A DNA stretch of 64,000 bases from an uncultured Prevotellaceae bacterium (GTDB lineage: Bacteria; Bacteroidota; Bacteroidia; Bacteroidales; Bacteroidaceae): the NCBI GenBank assembly GCA_945865175.1, contig CAMBDA010000008.1, positions 21,629 to 85,628 of the forward strand, written 5' to 3'. The notes under the pieces are model-generated. The model did not search any database. It worked only from the letters and a program-made list of their open reading frames with translations, and was not told the DNA's origin. Shown here piece by piece: positions 28,110 through 36,831 of the stretch; positions within the stretch are counted from its first letter, which is position 1; each line of letters starts with the position of its first letter. Both the position numbers and the translations under genes were made by a program.

Positions 28110-29453
28110 ATGATACTAATAATTGATGATGACTTGGCCGTGAGGAAATCGCTGGTTTACCTGCTGGAGAAGGCCGGCTACACGGCGAAAGCTGTGGAAG
28201 GCCCCCCTCAGGCGGTAGCTTCCTTGCGTACAGAGGTGCCCCAACTGATACTCATGGACATGAATTTTTCATTGTCCACATCAGGTGAGGAGGGACTGCG
28301 TCTGTTGTCGCAGGTGAAGCGCATGGTGCCCGGTGTCCCGGTAATACTGATGACAGCATGGGGCAGCATCGACCTTGCCGTGAAGGGGATGCATGCAGGT
28401 GCCTTCGATTTCCTCACCAAGCCGTGGGACAACCTTACACTGGTGCATCGTGTGTCCATGGCCCTGGAGCTGACTGCCTCGCCGGCCGAGCGTGTCGCAC
28501 CTGACGAGTCCGTGCAGGCCCGGCATCGTATCATTGGCTGTAGCCAAGCCTTGCGTGAGGTGATGCAGACGATACAGCGCGTGGCTCCCACACAGGCTTC
28601 GGTGCTCATCACTGGCGAGAGCGGTACGGGTAAGGAACTGGTGGCCGAGGCCCTTCATGCCATGAGCCGTCGCCGGGGCAGGCCTTTTGTCAAGGTGAAT
28701 CTGGGCGGCATGTCGGCCTCGCTGTTCGAGAGCGAGATGTTCGGCTATCGCAAGGGCGCCTTCACGGGAGCCGACTGCGATAGGCAGGGCCGGTTTGATG
28801 CGGCCGACGGCGGCACCATTTTTCTCGACGAGATAGGCGAGCTGCCCCTGTCCCTACAGGTGAAGATGCTGCGTGTGCTGCAGGAACAGACCTTTGAGCC
28901 GCTTGGCGACACGCGTCCCCACAGGGTGGATGTGCGGGTGGTGTGTGCCACCAATGCCAACCTTCCGCTGATGGTGCAGCAACACACCTTTCGCGAGGAC
29001 CTTCTTTATCGCATCAATCTGATAGAGGTGCATCTGCCCCCTCTTCGCGAGCGGCGTGAGGACATCCCTTTGCTGGTACGCCATTTTGCCTCCTCCCAGG
29101 GAATGCCCGATGTGTCCATCACCGATGATGCCATGCAGTGGCTCTCCTCGCTTCCTTATCCCGGCAATATCCGTCAGCTGAAGAATCTAGTGCAGCGTAC
29201 CTTGCTCCTCAGGGAGGGCGACAGGCCCATTACGGCTGCCGACTTCCGTCTTCACTACGAGTCCATGCCTCAGGTCAGTGCCCTGGAGCCGTCCTCTGCA
29301 GACAGCCTTCAGCTGGATGCACTGGAGCGGCAGGCCATCCAGCGCGCCCTGGCCAGGTATTCGGGCAATCTCACGCAGGCCGCTCTGGCGCTGGGCATAT
29401 CGCGCCAGTCGCTCTACCGGCGTATGGAGAAACACCAGATACCGCTGCCATGA
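28110..29453 (+). CDS. Sigma-54-dependent response regulator (NtrC family)
   Basis: The 447-residue protein has a receiver domain (acidic Asp6-Asp8, phosphorylated Asp50 in LILMDMNFS), a AAA+ domain with Walker A GESGTGKE (169-176), the sigma-54 contact loop GAFTGA (216-221) and Walker B GGTIFLDEIGE, and a C-terminal Fis-type helix-turn-helix (NLTQAALALGISRQSLYRRM). It activates RpoN-dependent promoters when phosphorylated. The start at 28110 is the ATG giving a proper receiver N-terminus. It overlaps the kinase gene by four bases (ATGA) and follows the efflux genes by 13 bases, so the pair probably controls that operon or responds to its substrate. Confidence 0.95.
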   Translation: MILIIDDDLAVRKSLVYLLEKAGYTAKAVEGPPQAVASLRTEVPQLILMDMNFSLSTSGEEGLRLLSQVKRMVPGVPVILMTAWGSIDLAVKGMHAGAFDFLTKPWDNLTLVHRVSMALELTASPAERVAPDESVQARHRIIGCSQALREVMQTIQRVAPTQASVLITGESGTGKELVAEALHAMSRRRGRPFVKVNLGGMSASLFESEMFGYRKGAFTGADCDRQGRFDAADGGTIFLDEIGELPLSLQVKMLRVLQEQTFEPLGDTRPHRVDVRVVCATNANLPLMVQQHTFREDLLYRINLIEVHLPPLRERREDIPLLVRHFASSQGMPDVSITDDAMQWLSSLPYPGNIRQLKNLVQRTLLLREGDRPITAADFRLHYESMPQVSALEPSSADSLQLDALERQAIQRALARYSGNLTQAALALGISRQSLYRRMEKHQIPLP

Positions 29454-30616
29454 TGACGATTTCTGCATACACGGGATGGCTGCTGGTGGCGGCATTGGTG
29501 GCTGTGGTGGTCGTACTGCTGTGGTGGTATGCCGTGCGTCCCATGCGTACCATTGCCCGGGGCGTGGACCTGCTGCAAGAGCAGGAGTTTGCCAGTAGGC
29601 TGGCCCCTGTGTCCAATCCGTGGGCCAACCGTATCGTGACACTCTTCAACCGGATGATGGACCAGCTGCGCGAGGAACGCCTGCAGCTGAGGGAGAAGAA
29701 CCACTTTTTCGACCTCCTGTTCCAGGCTTCTCCCATGGGGGTGGTGCTCATGGACTTCGACGGGCACATCACCGGCACCAATCCTGCAGCCGATGCCTTG
29801 CTGGCCGACCCCTTGCTGCGCCCGCGCATCCTGGCCGTGCCTCGGGGGGAGACCCAGGTGCTGCGGCAGGGCAGTCGTCGCATCCTGCGCCTGAGCCACC
29901 TCACCTTCATGGACCGCGGCTTTCACCATCCTTTTCTGTTGATAGAGAACCTTTCGGACGAGGTGCGCAAGGTGGAGCGCGACGCATATGGGCGTGTGAT
30001 ACGCATGATTAGCCATGAGGTGAACAATACGCTGGCCGGTGCGGGCAGTCTGCTGGACATGGCCTGTCAGGACGCTACATCGCCCGAGCTGCGCGACATG
30101 CTGATGACCTGTGGCAACCGTTATCGCCAGATGGCCGACTTTGTCACCCGTCTGGCCGATGTGGTACGTGTTCCCGCCCCTGTGAGGGAACAGGTGGTGG
30201 TGCAGGACTTCGTCTTGCTCCAGAGCCGTTTTCTGGAGAACCTGTGCAGGCAGACCGGGGGCATGCAGCTTCGCCTGTCCCTCGATTCCGAGCCCCTTCG
30301 TGTGAGCATGGACATTGCGCTCATGGAGCAGGTGCTCATCAATGTGGTGAAGAATGCCTGCGAGAGCAGTGCGGCGGGCAGCGAGGTGGAGGTGGCCGTG
30401 ACCGCTAGGCCGGCCTCACTGATGGTCACGGACCATGGCAAGGGCATCAGTGCCCAGGAGGAGGAGCAGCTCTTCACTCCCTTCCATTCCACTAAGCCCA
30501 CGGGGCAGGGCATTGGGCTGATGCTTGTGCAGGAGGTGCTTTCCCGCCACGGATTCCTGTACTCGCTTCATACGGAAGACGACGGGGACACGGTCTTCCG
30601 CATCGATTTCCGGTGA
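29450..30616 (+). CDS. Membrane sensor histidine kinase, partner of the sigma-54 regulator
   Basis: The 388-residue kinase has one N-terminal transmembrane helix (about 8-28) directly followed by a HAMP-like segment (VRPMRTIARGVDLLQEQEF), a PAS-like domain (FFDLLFQASPMGVVLMDFDGHI, about 85-175), a dimerisation helix with His189 in MISHEVNN, and a HATPase domain with N-box NVVKNACESS and G-boxes DHGKGIS and GQGIGLML. With almost no periplasmic loop, it probably reads a cytoplasmic or membrane signal. The start overlaps the regulator stop (ATGA). Confidence 0.93.
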   Translation: MMTISAYTGWLLVAALVAVVVVLLWWYAVRPMRTIARGVDLLQEQEFASRLAPVSNPWANRIVTLFNRMMDQLREERLQLREKNHFFDLLFQASPMGVVLMDFDGHITGTNPAADALLADPLLRPRILAVPRGETQVLRQGSRRILRLSHLTFMDRGFHHPFLLIENLSDEVRKVERDAYGRVIRMISHEVNNTLAGAGSLLDMACQDATSPELRDMLMTCGNRYRQMADFVTRLADVVRVPAPVREQVVVQDFVLLQSRFLENLCRQTGGMQLRLSLDSEPLRVSMDIALMEQVLINVVKNACESSAAGSEVEVAVTARPASLMVTDHGKGISAQEEEQLFTPFHSTKPTGQGIGLMLVQEVLSRHGFLYSLHTEDDGDTVFRIDFR

Positions 30617-30746
30617 AGGCCCATCAAGGCATGCTTTTGAACCCCCTCATCCCATCCGCTGTCCGATGACTGTTGCGGCATGGCCGCCGCCATCCGGAGT
30701 GAGTCGCGAAGTCCCCACTGACACTGCCCAAGCACCGACACCGATA

Positions 30747-31586
30747 TTAGAATTTTACGTTGACATCCTGAATGCGCGATACCAGGGGAAACATGCCCAC
30801 CGAGTCGTTCATGTGCAGCTCCTTGGGCGTGGGCGGCACGAATCTGGCCTTCCTTCCCTTGAGCGTGGCTCCTTTGGAGCTGAGCGTGACGATGGCATAG
30901 AGGGGCTTGGTATAGGTTATCGAATACTTCAGGATACCGCCGAAGCGGTCGTTCACCTCCTTGGGATAGCGTTTTTCGGTCTGGGTGGGTTCGCCAATCC
31001 ATACGTACGAGGCACTGTTGATTTGCACGTAGGTGATGCCGTTGATTTCTTTGCTGTAGTTGCTATGGTTGTGTCCACCGAAGGCCATGACTACTTTCTT
31101 GTAACCAGCCCGTTTGTTTTCTGCTTCTAATATTTTGCGTACTTCAGTACCGTTGTTCAGCGCCTGTTCAATGCTCTGGTGTGAGAAGAGGATACATCGT
31201 TTGTCGGTGGCTGCCAGGTCGTTTCTCAGCCATTCCATCTGTTCAGGGTCGATATGGGCTCTTTTCTTGGCATCTACATAATAGTTGGCTTTCGCATAAT
31301 GGGTGTATTCCTTTCCGTCGAAGAGATTGTTGCCGTCCAAGACAATGAAGTGGAAGTCGCCCTGGTCGAACGAATAATATCGTCCGGGCATGTTCATGCC
31401 TTGGGTATATTCCTGATAGGTGTAACGGTCCATATCGTGATTGCCGATGACGTGATGTTTGCCGCCCGGGAAACTGTTCCACAGGTTGCGGTACACCAGG
31501 CTGGCGCTATCCAGCCGACAGAAGTCGCCCAGATCGATGATGAAATCCACATTTTTGTCCTTGGCGGTCTGGATAAAGGCTGCCAC
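30747..31586 (-). CDS. Calcineurin-like metallophosphoesterase, 5' end damaged or unusual
   Basis: The frame codes for a metallophosphoesterase of the secreted lipoprotein type: GDFCRLDS, GNHDMD, FSHQS and GGHNH metal-binding motifs are in order. The coordinates use the first in-frame GTG, but homology clearly continues upstream to about 31703: the first metal motif (SDFH, about 31617-31628) and a lipobox-like LALLAACS (about 31674-31697) are in frame before it. No ATG, GTG or TTG stands in front of that signal peptide before the stop at about 31805. So the native start and first residues appear lost at a junction with a fragment of another gene. It would be a surface phosphatase if it were expressed; here it may be non-functional. 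Confidence 0.65.
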   Translation of the reverse strand: MAAFIQTAKDKNVDFIIDLGDFCRLDSASLVYRNLWNSFPGGKHHVIGNHDMDRYTYQEYTQGMNMPGRYYSFDQGDFHFIVLDGNNLFDGKEYTHYAKANYYVDAKKRAHIDPEQMEWLRNDLAATDKRCILFSHQSIEQALNNGTEVRKILEAENKRAGYKKVVMAFGGHNHSNYSKEINGITYVQINSASYVWIGEPTQTEKRYPKEVNDRFGGILKYSITYTKPLYAIVTLSSKGATLKGRKARFVPPTPKELHMNDSVGMFPLVSRIQDVNVKF

Positions 31587-31703
31587 ACGTTGTTCGCCAT
31601 CGGGGATATCGGGTGCATGGAAGTCGGAAGCAATGGCAAATCTGACGGGTCGTTCCGGGACCCTCTGGTAGGTGCTACATGCGGCCAGGAGTGCCAGGCA
31701 AAG

Positions 31704-31800
31704 TGGGTCTTTCGTCCCATCCCCTTTTCCGGAACCAGCAACACTTTCTTGCCCTGCAGCAAGGCTTCTTTCACGTGCTTGTCGTAGGTTGTGGAGGGTG
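31704..31800 (-). pseudogene. Short coding fragment, possibly of a GH2-type glycosidase
   Basis: In a frame different from the phosphoesterase, 31786 down to 31718 reads YDKHVKEALLQGKKVLLVPE, which resembles the region of beta-galactosidase-like proteins preceding their C-terminal part. It abuts the decapitated phosphoesterase. The similarity is short and from memory, so the family is only a suggestion. Confidence 0.25.
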
Positions 31801-31825
31801 TGTCAGTTACTTTTGACACACCCTC
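31794..31825. repeat. 12-bp perfect inverted repeat (GAGGGTGTGTCA)
   Basis: GAGGGTGTGTCA (31794-31805), loop GTTACTTT, then TGACACACCCTC (31814-31825). It sits between the YfhO gene end and the damaged phosphoesterase. There is no T-tract on either side, so it is not a classic terminator. Its sequence resembles abutted insertion-sequence ends, which would explain the local gene damage; that origin is an inference. Confidence 0.65.
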
Positions 31826-31857
31826 TATGGAGGCCCTATGCAAAAAAAAGTGGAGGG

Positions 31858-34401
31858 TTACCTGTCGGACATTCTTCTGGCCCTGAAGGCCGGATAGAGG
31901 AGGCTGAACAGGAAAAGGACGGACAGGATGCCGAAAGAGAGGTAGGCAATACGCTCGGTGACATGGATGCTCTGGGGGTCGAAACGGAAAACGACCGTGT
32001 GCTTTCCGGGTTCCAGGCGAATGGCACGCAGTACATAGTCCACACGGCCAATCCCAACCTCCTTTCCGTCGACCGTGCAGGTCCATTCGGGATAGTAGAT
32101 GTCGCTGAACACAGCAACGCCGCCCTTTTGGCTGCTGGCCTCATAGGTGAGTTCGTTGGGCTGGTAACTGGTGAGGCGGATGGTGGCTGAAGGGTCGGCT
32201 GCTGCCTCGCCCAGCACCTCCTGGAAACGCTTGTCGGCTACAGCCGTGTGGCGTGTGTCCAGCCCGTGCAGACCCATGATTTCAGCATCTGCATCTGCCA
32301 CATAATCCACTCGGTCCACCATCCATGCATTGCCCAGTGCCCAGGGATTGGCCACGGCCACTTTCTGATGTCCGTCTTCTCCGCCGCCCAGAATGGCATA
32401 CTTCATGTTGAGCATGCACAGCACAGGACACAGACTGTCCACCCGCACGCTGTCGAGCCGGCCGCCGCTGGTGACTGCCTCCCTCCGCAACCGCATCATC
32501 TCGGGCTGGATATGCTCCTCGATGAGCTCCTGGTAGCGGCGGAGCTTGGCTGCATGATAGCCGCCGATGCTCTTGTGGAAATAGGAGGTGGTGTTGTCGT
32601 TGAAGGTGCTGACCGTGAGGTTGAGCACACGGTAATAGGGATCGGTGTCCTGCAGGATGGACGTGTCGGCCTGGGAGGGCTGGAAGCTCTGGGCTTCGCT
32701 GCGGGGTGCCACAAACATGTCATCGTTGAGATAACGCTTGTTGATGCCCCACATGTCGCACAGGCACAGCACAATGAGACAGGCCACCATCGGCACGGCC
32801 TTGATCTTGCCATAGCGCCATGCCAGCACTACCAGGGTGCCCACAGCCACTACGATGAAGCTGCGCATGGCATCGGCGGTGAATATGGCCCTGCGCATCT
32901 CGCTCATGTTTGACAGTATCTGTCCCATCATCTCCTGTGGGATGTAGCCGGCCTGTACGTATTGGCTCATGTAATGGAGGTCGGCCTGCGACATATACTC
33001 GCCGAAGAACACGTCCGGCATGAGCCAGAACAGCAACGATATGCCGCCCGTGAGGCAGAAACTGATGGTAAGATAATGGATGCGGGGCATATAGCGACCC
33101 TTGCCCTGGAGGCACTCGGGATGCTCTACCATCTGTCTGAGACCGAGCATGGCCAGCAGGGGAATGGTGAATTCCGCAATGACCAGGATGGAGGCCACGG
33201 TGCGGAACTTGTCGTACATGGGCACGTAGTCAAGGAAGAAATCGGTGAAGCCCATGAAGTTCTTTCCCCAGGAAAGCAGGATGCTGAGGATGGTGGCAGC
33301 CAGAAGCGCCCATTTGAGGGGCCCCTTCACAATGAAGAGACTGAGCAGAAAGAGCGTGAGTACAAAGGCACCCACATATACCGGCCCGCTGGTGCCGGGC
33401 TGCTCGCCCCAGTATTGGGTGAAAGCACCATAGATGGGCGCAAACATGCTGTTGGCCTTCTCCATGGCTTTCGGACTGGCCGAGAGGGGCATGCTGGCCC
33501 CTCCCTTTGTGTTGGGCACAAGCAGTGTCCACGTCTCGCCTATTCCATAGCTCCAGGCGGTGATGTAGCTACGCTCCAGGCCGCTACTGGTCTGGTCGGA
33601 CGCATCCTTGGTCTTTTGGGTGAGTTCGCTCTTTCCGCGCATGCTCTCCTTGCTGTACTGCCAGGTGTGGTAGAGGTTGCTCAGATTGATGCACACACCC
33701 AGCAAACCTCCTAGCGCAAAGCAAAGGCTTCCGCGCCACCAGCCCTTAACGGTACGGGTGCGGACGGCATCCACCAGAAAAGCCACCACCATGAAGGCCA
33801 TCACAAAAAGGAAATAATAGCTCATCTGCACATGGTTGCTCAGGATTTGCAGGGCGGTGAAGAGGCCCGTGAGCACGATGCCCCACAGATAGCGCCCGCG
33901 ATAGCAGAGGGCCATGCCCGCTATGGTGGGAGGGATGAAACAGAGCGTGAGCAGCTTCCAGATATGGCCGGCTGCTATGATGATGAAATAATAGCTGCTG
34001 AAGGCCCACAGGACAGCCCCTAGGGCCGACATCCATACACGGAAGTCGAAAGCGCGCAGCATGATATAGAAGCCCAGGAGCATCATGAACACATAGGCCG
34101 CTACGGTTGGAAGTCCCAGCTGGTAGACCGTCTCAATCAGGCTGAGGGTGCCTGTGCTAGGGTAGGAGGGGCTCATCTGGTAAGTGGGCATTCCACAGAA
34201 GATGGTATTGGTCCAGCGGGTGCGCTCCCCGTTGTGGGTCTGCCGGTATTGCTCCATCTCCTGGCTGGAGCCTACGGCGGCACTGTGGTCCATTCCGGTG
34301 AGCACCAGCCCATCGTTGATGGGATTGATGAAATAGAGCAGGCTGATGGCCACGAAGAACACCACAGCCAGAAGGTCGGGAATGATTTTCTTGTAGTTCA
34401 T
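31858..34401 (-). CDS. YfhO family large membrane protein
   Basis: The 847-residue polytopic protein has about 12 predicted transmembrane helices (first at residues 8-27, LLAVVFFVAISLLYFI) and a C-terminal extracytoplasmic domain (about 580-810) before a last helix (IAYLSFGILSVLFLFSLLY). It resembles the Bacteroidetes YfhO group, thought to be related to GT-C glycosyltransferases of the inner membrane acting on lipid-linked sugars. The conserved acidic GMDHSA...Y region after the first helix fits the GT-C first loop. It follows rpsO on the minus strand behind a terminator, so it probably has its own promoter. Confidence 0.88.
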   Translation of the reverse strand: MNYKKIIPDLLAVVFFVAISLLYFINPINDGLVLTGMDHSAAVGSSQEMEQYRQTHNGERTRWTNTIFCGMPTYQMSPSYPSTGTLSLIETVYQLGLPTVAAYVFMMLLGFYIMLRAFDFRVWMSALGAVLWAFSSYYFIIIAAGHIWKLLTLCFIPPTIAGMALCYRGRYLWGIVLTGLFTALQILSNHVQMSYYFLFVMAFMVVAFLVDAVRTRTVKGWWRGSLCFALGGLLGVCINLSNLYHTWQYSKESMRGKSELTQKTKDASDQTSSGLERSYITAWSYGIGETWTLLVPNTKGGASMPLSASPKAMEKANSMFAPIYGAFTQYWGEQPGTSGPVYVGAFVLTLFLLSLFIVKGPLKWALLAATILSILLSWGKNFMGFTDFFLDYVPMYDKFRTVASILVIAEFTIPLLAMLGLRQMVEHPECLQGKGRYMPRIHYLTISFCLTGGISLLFWLMPDVFFGEYMSQADLHYMSQYVQAGYIPQEMMGQILSNMSEMRRAIFTADAMRSFIVVAVGTLVVLAWRYGKIKAVPMVACLIVLCLCDMWGINKRYLNDDMFVAPRSEAQSFQPSQADTSILQDTDPYYRVLNLTVSTFNDNTTSYFHKSIGGYHAAKLRRYQELIEEHIQPEMMRLRREAVTSGGRLDSVRVDSLCPVLCMLNMKYAILGGGEDGHQKVAVANPWALGNAWMVDRVDYVADADAEIMGLHGLDTRHTAVADKRFQEVLGEAAADPSATIRLTSYQPNELTYEASSQKGGVAVFSDIYYPEWTCTVDGKEVGIGRVDYVLRAIRLEPGKHTVVFRFDPQSIHVTERIAYLSFGILSVLFLFSLLYPAFRARRMSDR

Positions 34402-34434
34402 ATATCGAAAGAATGAATGTTTGCAAAAAAACGG

Positions 34435-34470
34435 AAAAAAGCCGCAGCCCCCTGATGGGAATGCAGCTTT
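34435..34470 (-). terminator. Rho-independent-type terminator after rpsO
   Basis: Read on the minus strand, AAAGCTGCA (34470-34462) pairs with TGCGGCTTT (34446-34438) around an inner TTCCC/GGGGG stem and is followed by a run of Ts (plus-strand A tract 34435-34440). It lies 31 bases past the rpsO stop. Confidence 0.75.
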
Positions 34471-34500
34471 GTCCTTCTCTCAGTGGGCGTACGCAAGAGA

Positions 34501-34770
34501 TTATTTGCGCAGACCCAAAGCCTTGACGATGGCGCGGTAGCGCTCAATGTCACGCGACTTCAGATAGTTGAGCAGGCTACGACGCTTACCTACGAGGCCT
34601 GTGAGCGCACGCTCGGTGCTGTGGTCCTTGCGGTTCTGCTTCATGTGCTCGGTGAGGTGAGTGATGCGGCAGGTGAACAAGGCAATCTGGCTCTCTGCGC
34701 TACCGGTGTCGGTGGCACCCTGGCCATACTTCTCGAAAATCTCAACTTTCTTAGCTGAATCCAAATACAT
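34501..34770 (-). CDS. rpsO: Ribosomal protein S15
   Basis: The 89-residue protein is the normal length of bacterial S15, a primary 16S rRNA-binding protein of the 30S platform. The motifs GSAESQIALFTCRITHLTEHMK and HSTERALTGLVGKRRSLLNYL are the conserved rRNA-binding helices. The correct start is the ATG at 34770 (MYLDSAKK). A much longer open frame extends upstream on this strand, antisense to typA, and is not coding. The gene is divergent from typA, with separate promoters in the 189-base gap. Confidence 0.97.
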   Translation of the reverse strand: MYLDSAKKVEIFEKYGQGATDTGSAESQIALFTCRITHLTEHMKQNRKDHSTERALTGLVGKRRSLLNYLKSRDIERYRAIVKALGLRK

Positions 34771-34857
34771 AAATTTGATAATTTTTGGGGTTAAACTTGT
34801 TAGTCCGGGCAGCCTGCTTCCACACGCTGGTAGCCACTGCTCTCGGAAATGCGGGTG

Positions 34858-34865
34858 CAAAGTTA
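34858..34865 (-). promoter_or_regulatory. -7 box of the rpsO promoter
   Basis: On the minus strand this reads TAACTTTG, matching TAnnTTTG, 87 bases before the rpsO start. The long leader of about 80 bases leaves room for the autogenous control by S15 seen in other bacteria, though no specific structure was identified. Confidence 0.6.
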
Positions 34866-34905
34866 TAAATTTTTTGTGAGCCGGTGTTGCTTTATGCCGC
34901 TTTTT

Positions 34906-34936
34906 TTTGAGGTTCGGCCATTTTTTTGTAATTTTG
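34906..34936 (+). promoter_or_regulatory. Consensus Bacteroidetes promoter of typA
   Basis: TTTG at 34906-34909, 19-base spacer, TAATTTTG at 34929-34936, then 23 bases to the ATG. Both boxes and spacing match the primary-sigma consensus of Bacteroidetes. Confidence 0.8.
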
Positions 34937-34959
34937 CACCCGACTTTTAAGGTTAATTT

Positions 34960-36768
34960 ATGCAGAATATAAGAAATATTGCCATTATCGCCCATGTTGA
35001 CCATGGCAAAACCACACTCGTGGACAAAATGTTGCTGGCGGGCAACCTGTTCCGCAGCAATCAGCAGACAGGGGAGCTGATGCTCGACAACAATGAACTG
35101 GAAAGGGAACGCGGAATCACCATTCTTTCCAAAAACGTATCCATCAACTATAAGGACACAAAAATCAACATTATCGACACCCCGGGACACAGCGATTTCG
35201 GCGGCGAGGTGGAGCGCGTGCTCAACATGGCCGACGGATGTCTCCTGCTGGTGGATGCCTTTGAAGGTCCCATGCCCCAGACACGCTTCGTGCTGCAAAA
35301 GGCGTTGCAGATAGGCCTGAAGCCCGTCGTGGTCATCAACAAGGTGGACAAACCCAACTGCAGGCCCGAGGAGGTGTACGAGATGGTGTTCGACCTCATG
35401 TGCGACCTGGATGCCACCGAGGAGCAGCTCGACTTTCCTGTCATCTATGGCTCGGCCAAGACGGGCTGGATGGGCGCTGACTGGAGTACACCCACGGAAG
35501 ACATCACCTACCTGCTGGATGCCATCCTCACCCATATCCCTGCGCCACAGCAGCTGGAGGGCACGCCGCAGATGCTCATCACGTCGCTCGACTACAGCAA
35601 CTACACCGGGCGCATTGCCGTGGGGCGCGTGCATCGTGGCACCCTGAGGGAAGGCATGAACGTGACCATCGTGCACCGCAACGGCGAGAAGGAAAAAACC
35701 AAGATAAAGGAGCTGCACACCTTCACCGGCATGGGCAGGCAGAAGATCCAGGAAGTGTCGAGTGGAGACATCTGTGCCATCATCGGACTGGAAAACTTTG
35801 AGATTGGCGACACCATCTGCGACTTTGAGAATCCCGAGGCCCTTCCGCCCATCAGCATCGACGAGCCCACCATGAGCATGCTCTTCACCATCAACGACTC
35901 GCCCTTCTTCGGGAAGGAAGGCAAGTTCTGCACCAGCCGCCACATCAATGACCGCCTGCAGAAGGAACTGGAGAAGAACCTGGCCCTGCGCGTGGAGCTG
36001 GCCGAAGGCTACACCGACCGCTGGATTGTGAGCGGGCGCGGTGTGCTCCACCTGAGTGTGCTCATTGAAACCATGCGACGCGAAGGCTACGAGCTGCAGG
36101 TGGGACAGCCGCAGGTCATCTACAAGGAAATCGATGGCGTGAAGTGCGAGCCCATAGAGGAGCTTACCATCAATGTGCCCGAGGAATTCTCGAGCAAGAT
36201 GATAGACATGGTTACCCGCCGGAAGGGCGAGATGGTGAGCATGGAAAACCAGGGGGAACGCGTGAACATCGAGTTCAATATCCCCAGCCGCGGCATCATC
36301 GGCCTTCGCACCAATATGCTCACCGCATCCCAGGGAGAGGCCATCATCGCCCACAGGTTCAAGGAATACCAGCCCTTCAAGGGCGAAATCAGCCGTCGCA
36401 CCAACGGTTCCATGATTAGCATGGAAACAGGTACGGCCTTTGCCTACAGCATCAACAACCTGCAGGACCGCGGCAAGTTCTTCATCGAGCCGCAGGAGCA
36501 GGTGTATGCTGGCCAGGTGGTGGGAGAGCATGTCCACGACAACGACCTGGTGGTGAATGTCACCAAGGCCAAGCAACTCACCAACATGCGAGCCAGCGGC
36601 TCGGATGAGAAGGCCCGCATCATCCCCGCCACGGTGTTCAGCCTGGAAGAAGCGCTTGAATACATCAAGGAGGACGAATACGTGGAGGTGACGCCCAAGA
36701 GCATGCGCATGCGCAAGATTATCCTCGACCATCTGGAACGCAAGCGTGCCAACCGCTCCGAGTCATAA
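34960..36768 (+). CDS. typA: Ribosome-associated GTPase TypA/BipA
   Basis: The 602-residue translational GTPase has G1 AHVDHGKTT (residues 11-19), G2 ERGITI, G3 [15 protein letters not shown]4 NKVDKP and G5 YGSAKTG, followed by EF-G-like domains and the BipA-specific C-terminal domain ([18 protein letters not shown] and following). It binds the ribosome and supports 50S assembly and stress or cold adaptation. Length is typical. Single gene with its own consensus promoter. Confidence 0.97.
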   Translation: MQNIRNIAIIAHVDHGKTTLVDKMLLAGNLFRSNQQTGELMLDNNELERERGITILSKNVSINYKDTKINIIDTPGHSDFGGEVERVLNMADGCLLLVDAFEGPMPQTRFVLQKALQIGLKPVVVINKVDKPNCRPEEVYEMVFDLMCDLDATEEQLDFPVIYGSAKTGWMGADWSTPTEDITYLLDAILTHIPAPQQLEGTPQMLITSLDYSNYTGRIAVGRVHRGTLREGMNVTIVHRNGEKEKTKIKELHTFTGMGRQKIQEVSSGDICAIIGLENFEIGDTICDFENPEALPPISIDEPTMSMLFTINDSPFFGKEGKFCTSRHINDRLQKELEKNLALRVELAEGYTDRWIVSGRGVLHLSVLIETMRREGYELQVGQPQVIYKEIDGVKCEPIEELTINVPEEFSSKMIDMVTRRKGEMVSMENQGERVNIEFNIPSRGIIGLRTNMLTASQGEAIIAHRFKEYQPFKGEISRRTNGSMISMETGTAFAYSINNLQDRGKFFIEPQEQVYAGQVVGEHVHDNDLVVNVTKAKQLTNMRASGSDEKARIIPATVFSLEEALEYIKEDEYVEVTPKSMRMRKIILDHLERKRANRSES

Positions 36769-36831
36769 GCAAACGGAATATCCATACCCCCCCAAAAAAA
36801 ACAAGGCGTTATACATTAATACAATATAATA

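Noticed and set aside
30525..31130. Plus-strand frame overlapping the kinase end and the phosphoesterase
   Set aside because: Antisense to a clear phosphoesterase coding frame and with shadow-like composition.
31794..31825. Rho-independent terminator
   Set aside because: The stem is strong but no T-tract follows on either strand, so it is listed as an inverted repeat.
34771..36732. Long minus-strand frame continuous with rpsO
   Set aside because: It is antisense to typA; S15 has its standard 89-residue length from the ATG at 34770.
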